Positions 9,127 to 16,947 of a stretch of 64,000 bases of DNA are shown here, one piece after another. Both the position numbers and the translations under genes were made by a program. The DNA comes from Rivibacter sp049446155. GTDB lineage: Bacteria > Pseudomonadota > Gammaproteobacteria > Burkholderiales > Burkholderiaceae_C. Position 1 is the stretch's first letter. Each line of letters opens with the position of its first letter. The notes beneath the pieces are model-generated. The model saw nothing but the letters and a program-made list of their open reading frames with translations, made no database searches and had not been told where the DNA came from. The stretch lies in contig NZ_JBMSEE010000010.1 of the NCBI RefSeq assembly GCF_049446155.1, forward strand, positions 181,049 through 245,048, written 5' to 3'.

Positions 9127-10161
9127 ATGGCCCTCGTTCCCTACGCCCTCACCCGCCCCTTCCTGTTCGGCATGGATCCCGAACAGGCCCACGAACTCAC
9201 GCTCGACGCGCTGGCGCGCTTCCAGCACACGCCGCTGGCCTGCCTGTGGCGCGAGGCACGCGTCGACGATCCGGTGCATGTGGCCGGGCTGCGTTTCCCG
9301 AACCGGGTCGGCCTGGCCGCCGGGCTCGACAAGAACGGTCGCTGCATCGACGGCCTGGGCGCGATGGGCTTCGGATTCATCGAGGTCGGCACCGTCACGC
9401 CGAAGGCTCAGCCGGGCAACCCCAAGCCGCGCATGTTCCGCCTGCCCGAGGCGCAGGCGCTGATCAACCGCCTGGGCTTCAACAACGACGGGCTCGATGC
9501 CTTCATCGCCAACGTCTCGCGCGCCCGCTTTCGCGACGGCGGCGGCGTGCTCGGCCTGAACATCGGCAAGAACGCCGCAACGCCGATCGAGAACGCGGTC
9601 GACGACTACTTGATCGGCCTGGCCGGCGTGTATCCGCACGCCGACTACGTGACCGTCAACATCTCCAGCCCCAACACGCAGAACCTGCGCAGCCTGCAAA
9701 GCGACGAGGCGCTCGACCGCCTGTTAGGCGCCCTGCAGGAGCGCCGCCAGCAGCTGATCGCGACGCATCGCCGCACCGTCCCCATGTTCGTGAAGATCGC
9801 CCCCGACCTCGACGAGCAGCAGGTCACCGTGATCGCCGCGACGCTGAAGAAGAACGCGATCGACGGGGTGATCGCCACCAACACGACGATCTCGCGCGAG
9901 GCCGTTCAGGGTTTGGCGCATGCCAACGAAGCCGGTGGCCTCTCCGGTCGGCCGGTGCTCGAGGCCAGCAATCGCGTGATCCGGCAGCTGCGCCTCGCGC
10001 TGGGCGCGGGCTTTCCGATCATCGGCGTCGGCGGCGTGCTGTCCGGCGCCGACGCGCGCGCCAAGCGCGACGCGGGCGCCGACCTCGTGCAGATCTACAC
10101 CGGGCTCATCTATCGCGGCTCGACGCTGGTCAGCGAGGCCGCAAAGGCGCTGCGCGGCTGA
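9127..10161 (+). CDS. pyrD: Dihydroorotate dehydrogenase (quinone), class II
   Basis: PyrD oxidises dihydroorotate to orotate in pyrimidine synthesis, using FMN and passing electrons to ubiquinone at the inner membrane. The 344 residues include the N-terminal amphipathic membrane-association helix of class II enzymes (MALVPYALTRPFLFGMDPE). FMN and substrate motifs are NRVGLAAGLDKNGRCIDGLG, the catalytic Ser region VTVNISSPNTQNLR, FVKIAPDL, VIATNTTISRE and IIGVGGVLSGADA. Its last 52 nt overlap the 3' end of waaA on the other strand. Confidence 0.97.
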   Translation: MALVPYALTRPFLFGMDPEQAHELTLDALARFQHTPLACLWREARVDDPVHVAGLRFPNRVGLAAGLDKNGRCIDGLGAMGFGFIEVGTVTPKAQPGNPKPRMFRLPEAQALINRLGFNNDGLDAFIANVSRARFRDGGGVLGLNIGKNAATPIENAVDDYLIGLAGVYPHADYVTVNISSPNTQNLRSLQSDEALDRLLGALQERRQQLIATHRRTVPMFVKIAPDLDEQQVTVIAATLKKNAIDGVIATNTTISREAVQGLAHANEAGGLSGRPVLEASNRVIRQLRLALGAGFPIIGVGGVLSGADARAKRDAGADLVQIYTGLIYRGSTLVSEAAKALRG

Positions 10162-11435
10162 TCCGGTTCGGCGGGCAGCCGCGCCAGGATCGCGGCGGCC
10201 ATGCGATCGGCGGCGCCGCGATGGGCAGCCGCGAAGTCGAGCGCCTTGCGGCTCATCGCCTCCAGCGTGGCGGGCTCGGCCGCCAGCAACTCGACCGCGC
10301 GGGCGACCGCCGCGTCAAGGCCGGGCAGCCGCTCGCTGGCACCGGCGGCCAACGACAACTCGGCCGCCTGAGCGAAGTTGAAGGTCGACGGCCCGATCAG
10401 CAGCGGGCAGGCGCACGCCGCGGCCTCGATCAGGTTCTGGCCGCCGAGCGGCTCGAAGCTGCCGCCCAGTAGCGCGAGGCGCGCCGCGGCGTAGTAGGCC
10501 GGCATCTCGCCGAGCGAGTCGCCGAGCCAGACCTGCGCATCGCCGTCGTCGGGTCGATCGGCCTGCCACGCACTGCGGCGCGAGAGGCTCAAGCCTGCAT
10601 CGCCGACCAGCCGGGCGACCTCGTCGAAGCGCTGCGGGTGGCGCGGCACAAGCAGCAGCCGCGCCGGCGGGGCCGCCTCGCGCCAGGCCGCGAGCAATGC
10701 GGCCTCCTCGCCCTCGCGCGTGCTGGCCGCGAGCACCAGCGGTCGCTCGCTGGCCGCGCGCCAGGCCGCGCCGCGCGCGATCAGATCGGGCGACGGCGTC
10801 ATGTCGAACTTGAGGTTGCCGACCACCTGCACCGTGCGCGCGCCGGCGCCGCGCAGACGCTGGGCGTCGGCTTCGGTCTGCGCCAGCACTTCGGTCAGCC
10901 CGGCGACCGCCGGGCGCAGCAGGGCGGCGAAGCGCTCGCCGCGCCGCAGGCTCTTCTCGCTCAGGCGCGCATTGGCCTGCAGCAGCGGCACGCCCAGCTC
11001 GTTCGCGATCGCCACGAGATTGGGCCAGAGCTCGGTTTCCATCAGCACGCCGATCGACGGTCGGTGATGACGCAGGAAGCGGCGCACGGCACCCGGCGTG
11101 TCATAAGGCAGCCAGACCTGTCGATCGCCCTCGCGCAGCAAAGCACGGCCTGCTTCGCGGCCGGTGGCCGTGCCATGCGTCAGCAGGATGCGCAGGCGCG
11201 GGCGGCGCGCGTGCAAGGCATCGATCAGCGCAGCGGCTGCGCGCGTCTCGCCCAGCGACACGGCATGGATCCATACCGCGCCGGGCGTCGGCGGCGAAGA
11301 CTCGTAGCGGCCGAAGCGCTCGCCGACCGCTTCGTTGTAGCCGGCCTCGCGGCGGCCGCGCCATGCCAGCCGCAGCCGGTAGGCGGGCGCCAGCGCCACG
11401 AGCAAACCGCTGTAGAGCCAGCGCGCGATCTGCAT
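10110..11435 (-). CDS. waaA: 3-deoxy-D-manno-octulosonic acid (Kdo) transferase
   Basis: WaaA (KdtA) transfers Kdo from CMP-Kdo to lipid IVA at the inner membrane, the committed step of LPS core assembly. The 441-residue GT30 enzyme has an N-terminal membrane anchor (RWLYSGLLVALAPAYRLRL). The conserved catalytic-base region is AVSLGETRAAAALIDAL, followed by VLMETELWPNL, the linker VVGNLKFDM and the sugar-nucleotide site SFEPLGGQNLIEAAACACP. It starts 10 nt after the phosphomannomutase stop, so the two are probably cotranscribed. Its 3' end overlaps pyrD by 52 nt; the family's C-terminus is variable, so this extension is not alarming. Confidence 0.95.
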   Translation of the reverse strand: MQIARWLYSGLLVALAPAYRLRLAWRGRREAGYNEAVGERFGRYESSPPTPGAVWIHAVSLGETRAAAALIDALHARRPRLRILLTHGTATGREAGRALLREGDRQVWLPYDTPGAVRRFLRHHRPSIGVLMETELWPNLVAIANELGVPLLQANARLSEKSLRRGERFAALLRPAVAGLTEVLAQTEADAQRLRGAGARTVQVVGNLKFDMTPSPDLIARGAAWRAASERPLVLAASTREGEEAALLAAWREAAPPARLLLVPRHPQRFDEVARLVGDAGLSLSRRSAWQADRPDDGDAQVWLGDSLGEMPAYYAAARLALLGGSFEPLGGQNLIEAAACACPLLIGPSTFNFAQAAELSLAAGASERLPGLDAAVARAVELLAAEPATLEAMSRKALDFAAAHRGAADRMAAAILARLPAEPDQPRSAFAASLTSVEPR

Positions 11436-11445
11436 GCGCGCTCGC

Positions 11446-12837
11446 TCAGTGCGCCGCGGCCGCGATCTTCGCGTCCGGCTTGACCGCGCGGATCGCCGCG
11501 AGGAACTGCGCCTCGATGCGCTCCAGCGCCGCCTGCGTGCGGCCTTCGAAGCGCAGCACCAGCACCGGCGTGGTGTTGGAGGCGCGCACGAGGCCGAAGC
11601 CGTCGTCGTATTCGGCGCGCAGGCCGTCGATCGTGATCACCTCGCGGGCACCGGGGAACGTGGCGGTCTCGCGCAATCGGGCAATGACGTCATGGTGCTC
11701 GCCCTCGGCGCACGGCACGTTGAGCTCCGGCGTGCTGATGTTGGCCGGCAGCGCATCGAGCAGCGCACTCGGGTCGCGCTCGCGCGACAGGATCTCGAGC
11801 AGCCGCGCCGCGGTGTAGGTGGCATCGTCGAAGCCGTACCAGCGCTCGGCGAAGAAGATATGCCCGCTCATCTCGCCGGCGATCGGCGCGCCGGTCTCCT
11901 TGAGCTTGGCCTTGATGAGCGAATGCCCGGTCTTCCACATCAAGGGCTCGCCGCCGGCCTCGCGGATCGCCGGTGCAAGACGCTGCGTGCACTTGACGTC
12001 GAAGATCACTGTGCCGCCCTTCACGCGCGAAAGGATGTCGCGCGCGAACAGCATCAACTGGCGGTCCGGGAAGATGTTGTTGCCCTCGCGCGTGACGACA
12101 CCCAGCCGGTCGCCGTCGCCGTCGAACGCGAGCCCGAGCTCGGCGCCGGTTTCGCGCACGGTGCGGATCAGGTCGACGAGGTTCTCCGGCTTGGACGGAT
12201 CGGGATGATGGTTGGGGAAGTCGCCATCAACCTCGGAATAGAGCTCGATCACCTCGCAGCCCAGCGCGCGCAGGATGCCCGGCGCCGATGCGCCGGGGAT
12301 GCCGTTGCCGGAATCGACCACGATCTTCATCGGCCGCACCAGCTTCACGTCGCTGGCGATGCGATGCGAATACTCGGCCAGGATGTCCATGCGGCCCAGT
12401 CGGCCGCGGCCCTTGGCGTAGTCCTCGGCCTCGATGCGCCGACGCAGGCCCTGGATGTCCTCGCCATAGATCGCGCGACCGGCCAGCACCATCTTGAAGC
12501 CGTTGTAGTCCTTCGGGTTGTGGCTGCCGGTGACCTGGATGCCCGAGTTGCAGCCATGCGCGCCGCGTGTCGCGGCCACGTAGTACAGCATCGGCGTGGT
12601 CACGGCCCCGATATCGACCACGTCGATGCCGGTCGAGCGCAGGCCGCGCGCCAGCGCCGCGACGAGCGACGGGCCGGACAGCCGACCATCGCGCCCCAGC
12701 GCCACGGCCTTCTCGCCCTGCCGCAACGCCTCGGTGCCGAAGGCCCGACCGAGATGCTCGGCAACGCGCTCGTCGAGCGAACGCCCGACAACGCCGCGGA
12801 TGTCATAGGCCTTGAAGATGCTGGGATCGACTTGCAT
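11446..12837 (-). CDS. Phosphomannomutase/phosphoglucomutase (AlgC/ManB family)
   Basis: A 463-residue alpha-D-phosphohexomutase that shifts phosphate between C1 and C6 of mannose or glucose, feeding LPS and polysaccharide sugar nucleotides. All four domains are visible: N-terminal PSIFKAYDIRGVVGRSLDER, phosphoserine loop VTGSHNPKDYNGFK, metal loop LAFDGDGDRLGVV, sugar-specificity loop GEMSGHIFF, and C-terminal phosphate-binding VRASNTTPVLVLRFEG. The GEMSGH loop is typical of dual PMM/PGM enzymes such as AlgC. Start 12837 is preferred because family members begin a few residues before the FKAYDIRG block; the open frame extends further upstream. It is the first gene of a likely operon with waaA. 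Confidence 0.94.
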   Translation of the reverse strand: MQVDPSIFKAYDIRGVVGRSLDERVAEHLGRAFGTEALRQGEKAVALGRDGRLSGPSLVAALARGLRSTGIDVVDIGAVTTPMLYYVAATRGAHGCNSGIQVTGSHNPKDYNGFKMVLAGRAIYGEDIQGLRRRIEAEDYAKGRGRLGRMDILAEYSHRIASDVKLVRPMKIVVDSGNGIPGASAPGILRALGCEVIELYSEVDGDFPNHHPDPSKPENLVDLIRTVRETGAELGLAFDGDGDRLGVVTREGNNIFPDRQLMLFARDILSRVKGGTVIFDVKCTQRLAPAIREAGGEPLMWKTGHSLIKAKLKETGAPIAGEMSGHIFFAERWYGFDDATYTAARLLEILSRERDPSALLDALPANISTPELNVPCAEGEHHDVIARLRETATFPGAREVITIDGLRAEYDDGFGLVRASNTTPVLVLRFEGRTQAALERIEAQFLAAIRAVKPDAKIAAAAH

Positions 12838-12968
12838 GGACACATCGACGCCGGCGCGCCGTGTAGAAGGGACGGCGGATTGTAGGGACGCCATGTGGGC
12901 GCCAAGCCCCTCCAGGCACACGTCCGAAAACGGCGAGTCACACTCGGTGGGCGACCTACCATCGCCTC

Positions 12969-14477
12969 ATGCCCCCGCAAACCACCCACGTCCCCGCGGC
13001 CGTCGAGACCGTGCCCGGCGCCGGCATCGATGCCGACGCGGCCTGGCGCGTCTGGCAAGCACGCGATGCGCGCTTCGACGGGCGGCTGTTCGTCGGCGTC
13101 ACCTCCACCGGCGTTTATTGCCGGCCGGTGTGCCGCGTGCGGCTGCCGCGTCGCGCGAATTGCCGCTTCTTCGACAGCGCCGTGCGCGCCGAACATGCCG
13201 GCTTTCGGCCCTGCCTGCGCTGCCGCCCCGAACTCGCGCCGGGCCTGTCGTTGGTGGATTCCTCGTCCAGCCTCGCGCAAGCCGCCGCCGCGATGCTCGA
13301 CGAGGCGGTCTATGCCGGCGAGGCCGTCACGCTGCCCACGATTGCCGAGCGCCTGGGCGTGACCGATCGCCACCTGCGCCGGATCTTCCAGGGCGAGCAT
13401 GGCGTGAGCCCTGTTGACTACCTCACCACGCGCCGGCTGCTGCTCGCCAAGCAACTGCTCAGCGACACCGAGCAGCCGATCACGCAAGTCGCGCTGGCGA
13501 GCGGCTTCGCGAGTCTGCGGCGCTTCAACGCGGCCTTTGCCGAGCGCTACCGGCTGAGCCCGAGCCGGCTGCGCCGCGACCGCGGCGAATCGGCGGCGCC
13601 GCCGGCCGCGGCGCTGCGCGTGCGGCTCGGCCTGCGCCCGCCCTACGACCATGAGGCGCTGCTCGGCTTCATCGCGCGGCGCGCGATGCGCGGCATCGAG
13701 GCCGTCGATGGCGACGGCTATCGCCGCAGCCTTCGCGTGACGCACGCCGGCCGCGAACTGGCCGGCTGGCTGCATGCGCGCATCGACCTCGAGCGCAGCG
13801 AACTGCTCGTGAGCCTGGCGCCGACGCTCGCACCTGCGCTGGGCCTGATCAGCGCACGGCTGCGCCAGGCCTTCGATCTCGATGTCGAGCCGCCGTCGAT
13901 CGATGCCGCGCTGGCCGCGCTGCCGCTGGCGGTGCGCCCCGGCCTGCGACTGCCCGGATCCCTCGACGGCTTCGAGACCGCGGTGCGCGTGGTGCTGGGG
14001 CAGCAGGTCACCGTCGCGGCGGCTCGCACGCTGGCGCAGCGCCTGGTCGAGCGCTTCGGCACGCCGATCGCGACGCCTTGGGCCGACATCACTCACCTGT
14101 TCCCGAGCGCGCAGGCGATCGCGCAGGCCGACCCGGCAGCGATCGGCACGCTGGGCATCGTGCGCCAGCGCGTGCGCGCGCTGCAGGCCATCGCAGCCGG
14201 CGTGGCCGACGGCAGCCTGGCGCTGCACCGCGCCGCCCCCCTGGAAGCCACGCTCGATGCATTGCGGGCGTTGCCCGGCGTCGGCGAGTGGACCGCGCAG
14301 GTCATCGCGATGCGCGCGCTGTCGTGGCCCGATGCCTGGCCGTCGTCGGACATCGGGCTGATGAATGCCCTCGGCACGCGCGACAAGCGCGCGCTCGACA
14401 CCCTGGCCGAGCCGCTGCGCCCCTGGCGCTCCTACGCCGTGATGCGCTTGTGGCACCACCTGGAGACCGGAACATGA
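12969..14477 (+). CDS. Ada-type methyl-sensor / AraC HTH / AlkA DNA glycosylase fusion
   Basis: A 502-residue three-part alkylation-repair protein. The N-terminal Ada zinc domain carries Cys51, Cys55, Cys82 and Cys85 (YCRPVC and CLRC); one of these in Ada accepts methyl from DNA phosphotriesters and turns the protein into an activator. An AraC-type HTH follows at about residues 100-205 (HLRRIFQGEHGVSPVDYL, QVALASGFASLRRFNAAF). From about residue 215 comes an AlkA-like 3-methyladenine glycosylase with helix-hairpin-helix LPGVGEWTAQVIAMR and a catalytic Asp in SSDIGLMNAL. E. coli Ada instead carries the O6-methyltransferase at its C-terminus; here that function is the next gene, whose start overlaps this stop (ATGA). 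Probably autoregulated by methylation. Confidence 0.93.
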   Translation: MPPQTTHVPAAVETVPGAGIDADAAWRVWQARDARFDGRLFVGVTSTGVYCRPVCRVRLPRRANCRFFDSAVRAEHAGFRPCLRCRPELAPGLSLVDSSSSLAQAAAAMLDEAVYAGEAVTLPTIAERLGVTDRHLRRIFQGEHGVSPVDYLTTRRLLLAKQLLSDTEQPITQVALASGFASLRRFNAAFAERYRLSPSRLRRDRGESAAPPAAALRVRLGLRPPYDHEALLGFIARRAMRGIEAVDGDGYRRSLRVTHAGRELAGWLHARIDLERSELLVSLAPTLAPALGLISARLRQAFDLDVEPPSIDAALAALPLAVRPGLRLPGSLDGFETAVRVVLGQQVTVAAARTLAQRLVERFGTPIATPWADITHLFPSAQAIAQADPAAIGTLGIVRQRVRALQAIAAGVADGSLALHRAAPLEATLDALRALPGVGEWTAQVIAMRALSWPDAWPSSDIGLMNALGTRDKRALDTLAEPLRPWRSYAVMRLWHHLETGT

Positions 14478-15007
14478 ACACGATCGACCACCGCGCGCTC
14501 GTTGCGCAGGGCCGCTTCGAGACGCCCCTGGGCGGCATGCTCGCCGCCGCCACTGCGCGCGGCATCGCCGGCCTGTGGTTCGACGGTCAGCGTCACCACC
14601 CCGGCGCGCTCGACGTGCCGAGCGACTCGACACAGCGCTGGATCGCCCAGCTGCGCGAGGAGTTGTGGGCCTACTTCCGCGGCGCGTCGATGCGTTTCGC
14701 GACACCGCTCGATCTCGCCGGCAGCGACTTCCAGCGCAGCGTCTGGCAAGCCCTGCTGAGCGTGCCCGCCGGCGAGACGCCGACCTACGGCGCGCTGGCC
14801 CGTTCGCTCGGTCGCGCCGACGCGGTGCGCGCCGTCGCCGCGGCGGTCGGACGCAATCCGGTGTCGATCGTCGTACCTTGCCATCGCATCGTCGGCCAGA
14901 ACGGTTCGCTCACCGGCTATGCCGGCGGGCTCGACCGCAAGGCCGCCTTGCTACGCCTGGAGGGCGCTCGTGCCGGCCTCCAGCGCCCCCTGGAGCTCGC
15001 CGCATGA
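14474..15007 (+). CDS. ogt: Methylated-DNA--protein-cysteine methyltransferase
   Basis: A 177-residue suicide repair enzyme that takes methyl from O6-methylguanine and O4-methylthymine onto its own cysteine. The active-site motif is PCHRIVGQNG in SIVVPCHRIV, followed by GSLTGYAGGLDRKAALLRLE. The N-terminal RNase H-like domain and the HTH-like DNA-binding part (ETPTYGALARSLGRADAVRA) are present. Start and stop both overlap the neighbours by 4 nt (ATGA), giving a translationally coupled trio. With the fusion protein upstream, it re-creates in two polypeptides the functions of enterobacterial Ada plus AlkA. Confidence 0.96.
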   Translation: MNTIDHRALVAQGRFETPLGGMLAAATARGIAGLWFDGQRHHPGALDVPSDSTQRWIAQLREELWAYFRGASMRFATPLDLAGSDFQRSVWQALLSVPAGETPTYGALARSLGRADAVRAVAAAVGRNPVSIVVPCHRIVGQNGSLTGYAGGLDRKAALLRLEGARAGLQRPLELAA

Positions 15008-15909
15008 AGCCTCGTGACCTGTGTGAACTGCTGCTGCTGGCCGCGCTGTGGGGCGCGTCATTTCTGTTCATGCGCCTGGGGGCGGGCGAGTTCGGCCCGG
15101 TCGCGCTGGCCGCCGTGCGCGTGGGCCTGGCCAGTCTCGCACTGCTGCCGCTCGCGTTGGCCGCCGGACAGGGCACCGCGCTGAGGCAGCACTGGCGCGC
15201 CATCGCGGTGGTGGGCATCAGCAACTCCGCCCTGCCGTTCCTGGCCTACAGCTTCGCGGCCCTGTCGATCACCGCCGGGCTTGCGTCGGTGTTCAACGCG
15301 ACCACACCGCTGTGGGGCGCGCTGATCGCATGGCTGTGGCTGCGCGACCGGCTCACGCCGTGGCGCGTCGTCGGACTCGTGATCGGCTTCGCCGGCGTGC
15401 TGTGGCTGGCGTGGGACAAGGCCTCGTTCAAGCCCGGAGCGCAACAGACCGGCTGGGCGGTGCTGGCCTGCCTGGGCGCGACGCTGCTGTACGGCTGGTC
15501 GGCCAGCTTCACCAAGCGGCGCCTGACCGGCGTGCCGCCGCTGGCCGTGGCCACCGGCAGCCAATGTGCCGCGGCCGTCGCGCTGCTGCCCTTGGCGCTG
15601 CTGGCATGGCCGGCGCAGCCCATCTCGAGCACCGCATGGATTGCCGCTGTGCTGCTCGCGCTGCTCAGCACGGCCCTGGCCTATCTGCTGTACTTCAGGC
15701 TCATCGCGCACGTCGGGCCGGCGAACGCCATCGCGGTCACCTTCCTGATCCCGGTCTTCGCCGTGCTGTGGGGCGGGATCTTCCTCCACGAGGCCGTGAG
15801 CACCGTGATGCTGGCGGGTTGCGCGGTGATCCTGCTCGGCACGAGCCTGGCCACCGGCTTCTGGTCTCCCAGCTCGCGCACGGCGAACGCGCCGAGCACC
15901 GCGCGTTGA
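15004..15909 (+). CDS. EamA/DMT-family transporter
   Basis: A 301-residue inner-membrane protein with ten predicted hydrophobic segments in two EamA repeats. The first begins LLLLAALWGASFLFMRLGA, the second about residue 155 (AVLACLGATLLYGWSASF); the end of repeat two reads PANAIAVTFLIPVFAVLWG. Drug/metabolite transporters of this family export small molecules, but substrate cannot be read from sequence. Coupling by overlap to ogt puts it in the alkylation-response unit. That may mean export of a toxic metabolite, or simply chance cotranscription. Confidence 0.9.
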   Translation: MKPRDLCELLLLAALWGASFLFMRLGAGEFGPVALAAVRVGLASLALLPLALAAGQGTALRQHWRAIAVVGISNSALPFLAYSFAALSITAGLASVFNATTPLWGALIAWLWLRDRLTPWRVVGLVIGFAGVLWLAWDKASFKPGAQQTGWAVLACLGATLLYGWSASFTKRRLTGVPPLAVATGSQCAAAVALLPLALLAWPAQPISSTAWIAAVLLALLSTALAYLLYFRLIAHVGPANAIAVTFLIPVFAVLWGGIFLHEAVSTVMLAGCAVILLGTSLATGFWSPSSRTANAPSTAR

Positions 15910-15995
15910 GGCAAAAAATCGACGATGGGCCACCTGCTCGCGCGGTCTCGTCGATGCAGCGCGCAAATCCTTCCGCGCAATGCGACAATAGACGG

Positions 15996-16214
15996 ATGGC
16001 GAAAGACGACGTTCAAACCAAAGTGACCGCCGACGGGCTGCGTTATCGCTCGAAGGCCTCCGGCTCCCCGTTTGGCACTGGCGGTGTGTTCTCGGCCGCG
16101 ACGATGTCTTGCTTCAAGTGTGGCAAGCACCGTCCGCGTGCCCAGCTGAAGACCCAGCGCATCCTCGGCAAGTCGCAGGTCGTCTGCGATCCTGCCTGCG
16201 GCCAGACCGGCTGA
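15996..16214 (+). CDS. Small conserved-looking zinc-ribbon-like protein
   Basis: A 72-residue basic protein without signal or membrane segment. The N-terminal half is polar (MAKDDVQTKVTADGLRYR). The C-terminal half carries two cysteine pairs, CFKCGKHRPRAQL and VCDPACGQ, about 27 residues apart, the spacing of a small zinc ribbon. The ATG at 15996 sits about 85 nt after the EamA gene. I do not recognise a named family. The cysteine pattern and coding-like third-position GC argue it is real. Nucleic-acid binding is only a guess. Confidence 0.7.
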   Translation: MAKDDVQTKVTADGLRYRSKASGSPFGTGGVFSAATMSCFKCGKHRPRAQLKTQRILGKSQVVCDPACGQTG

Positions 16215-16266
16215 GCACCGGTCGCGGGCGGTGCCCTACCGCCCGTTTCGTGCACCGCGGATCGCA

Positions 16267-16557
16267 ATGACCACGGCCCACGACGACGACTCGACGCCCG
16301 AGAGGGTCGTCGCACTGAAGCGCATCCGCTTCCTGATGGAGTTCTGGGGCATCACGATCGACGAGATCGAGACGGCACCCCAGGAACCAACCTCGCCAGT
16401 TCCCGCGCCAACGCAACTGGCCGGCCCCAAATACCGGCACCCCTCCAACGGCGAAACCTGGGACGGCTTCGGTGAGCAGCCCGATTGGCTCAAGCGTGCC
16501 TTGCTGCTGGAAGGCTATACGGTCGAACAGTTGCGCGTAGCGGCCGAGGCTGATTGA
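16267..16557 (+). CDS. H-NS-like DNA-binding domain protein
   Basis: A 96-residue protein whose C-terminal half matches the H-NS C-terminal DNA-binding domain: PKYRHPSNGETWDGFGEQPD, then WLKRALLLEG, against the Burkholderiales pattern YR-P-TG-TW-G-G--P-WL. The N-terminal 45 residues contain one short helix (RVVALKRIRFLMEFWGITID) rather than the usual long coiled-coil oligomerisation domain. The usual xGRGx AT-hook core is altered to GFGE, so minor-groove binding may be weakened. A nucleoid-associated or xenogeneic-silencing accessory role is inferred. It begins 52 nt after the small zinc-ribbon gene. Confidence 0.8.
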   Translation: MTTAHDDDSTPERVVALKRIRFLMEFWGITIDEIETAPQEPTSPVPAPTQLAGPKYRHPSNGETWDGFGEQPDWLKRALLLEGYTVEQLRVAAEAD

Positions 16558-16615
16558 TCCGCTTCGTTCGTCGGCACGACGCCCAACCATCACGACGCAA
16601 GACGCCCAAAAGGAC

Positions 16616-16647
16616 AAAGGCCAGCGGCTTTTCAGCAGCTGGCCTTT
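16616..16647 (-). terminator. Bidirectional-looking hairpin between tRNA-Asp and the H-NS-like gene
   Basis: Inverted repeat AAAGGCCAGC (16616-16625) / GCTGGCCTTT (16638-16647) with a 12-nt loop. It lies 9 nt after the tRNA-Asp 3' end on the minus strand and 59 nt after the plus-strand H-NS-like gene, so it can serve both. T-tracts are short on each side. Confidence 0.65.
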
Positions 16648-16656
16648 GAAATTTGT

Positions 16657-16733
16657 TGGCGGAGTGGACGGGACTCGAACCCGCGACCCCCGGCGTGACA
16701 GGCCGGTATTCTAACCGACTGAACTACCACTCC
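16657..16733 (-). tRNA. tRNA-Asp (GTC)
   Basis: A 77-nt gene including encoded CCA. Acceptor stem GGAGTGG (16733-16727) pairs with CCACTCC; D-arm TAGTTCAGTCGGTTAGA; anticodon arm CCGGCCTGTCACGCCGG with anticodon GTC; T-arm GGGTTCGAGTCCC; discriminator G followed by CCA. It is nearly identical to E. coli tRNA-Asp. Confidence 0.98.
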
Positions 16734-16778
16734 GCGTCGGTCCACCTCAATGCGTTTGAGCGTTTCGGTGAAGCTGAA

Positions 16779-16808
16779 ATGATACATCACTTTTTCGGCC
16801 TCGCGCAA
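16779..16808 (-). promoter_or_regulatory. Predicted sigma70 promoter of tRNA-Asp
   Basis: On the minus strand a TTGCGC -35 (16808-16803) and a TATCAT -10 (16784-16779) are 18 nt apart, 45 nt upstream of the mature tRNA 5' end, in an AT-richer patch unlike its surroundings. Confidence 0.6.
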
Positions 16809-16947
16809 TAGGCGACAGCGGATCCGCAGCCTCTCGTCCAGGCGCGTCAGACCGCTCGACATTCATCGTTTTGCAGCGCCGCCGCGATTGCTACAGTCGA
16901 CAGTCGCGCGGCAGTCCATGGCGGATCCGCCGTAGGACATTGACCGC

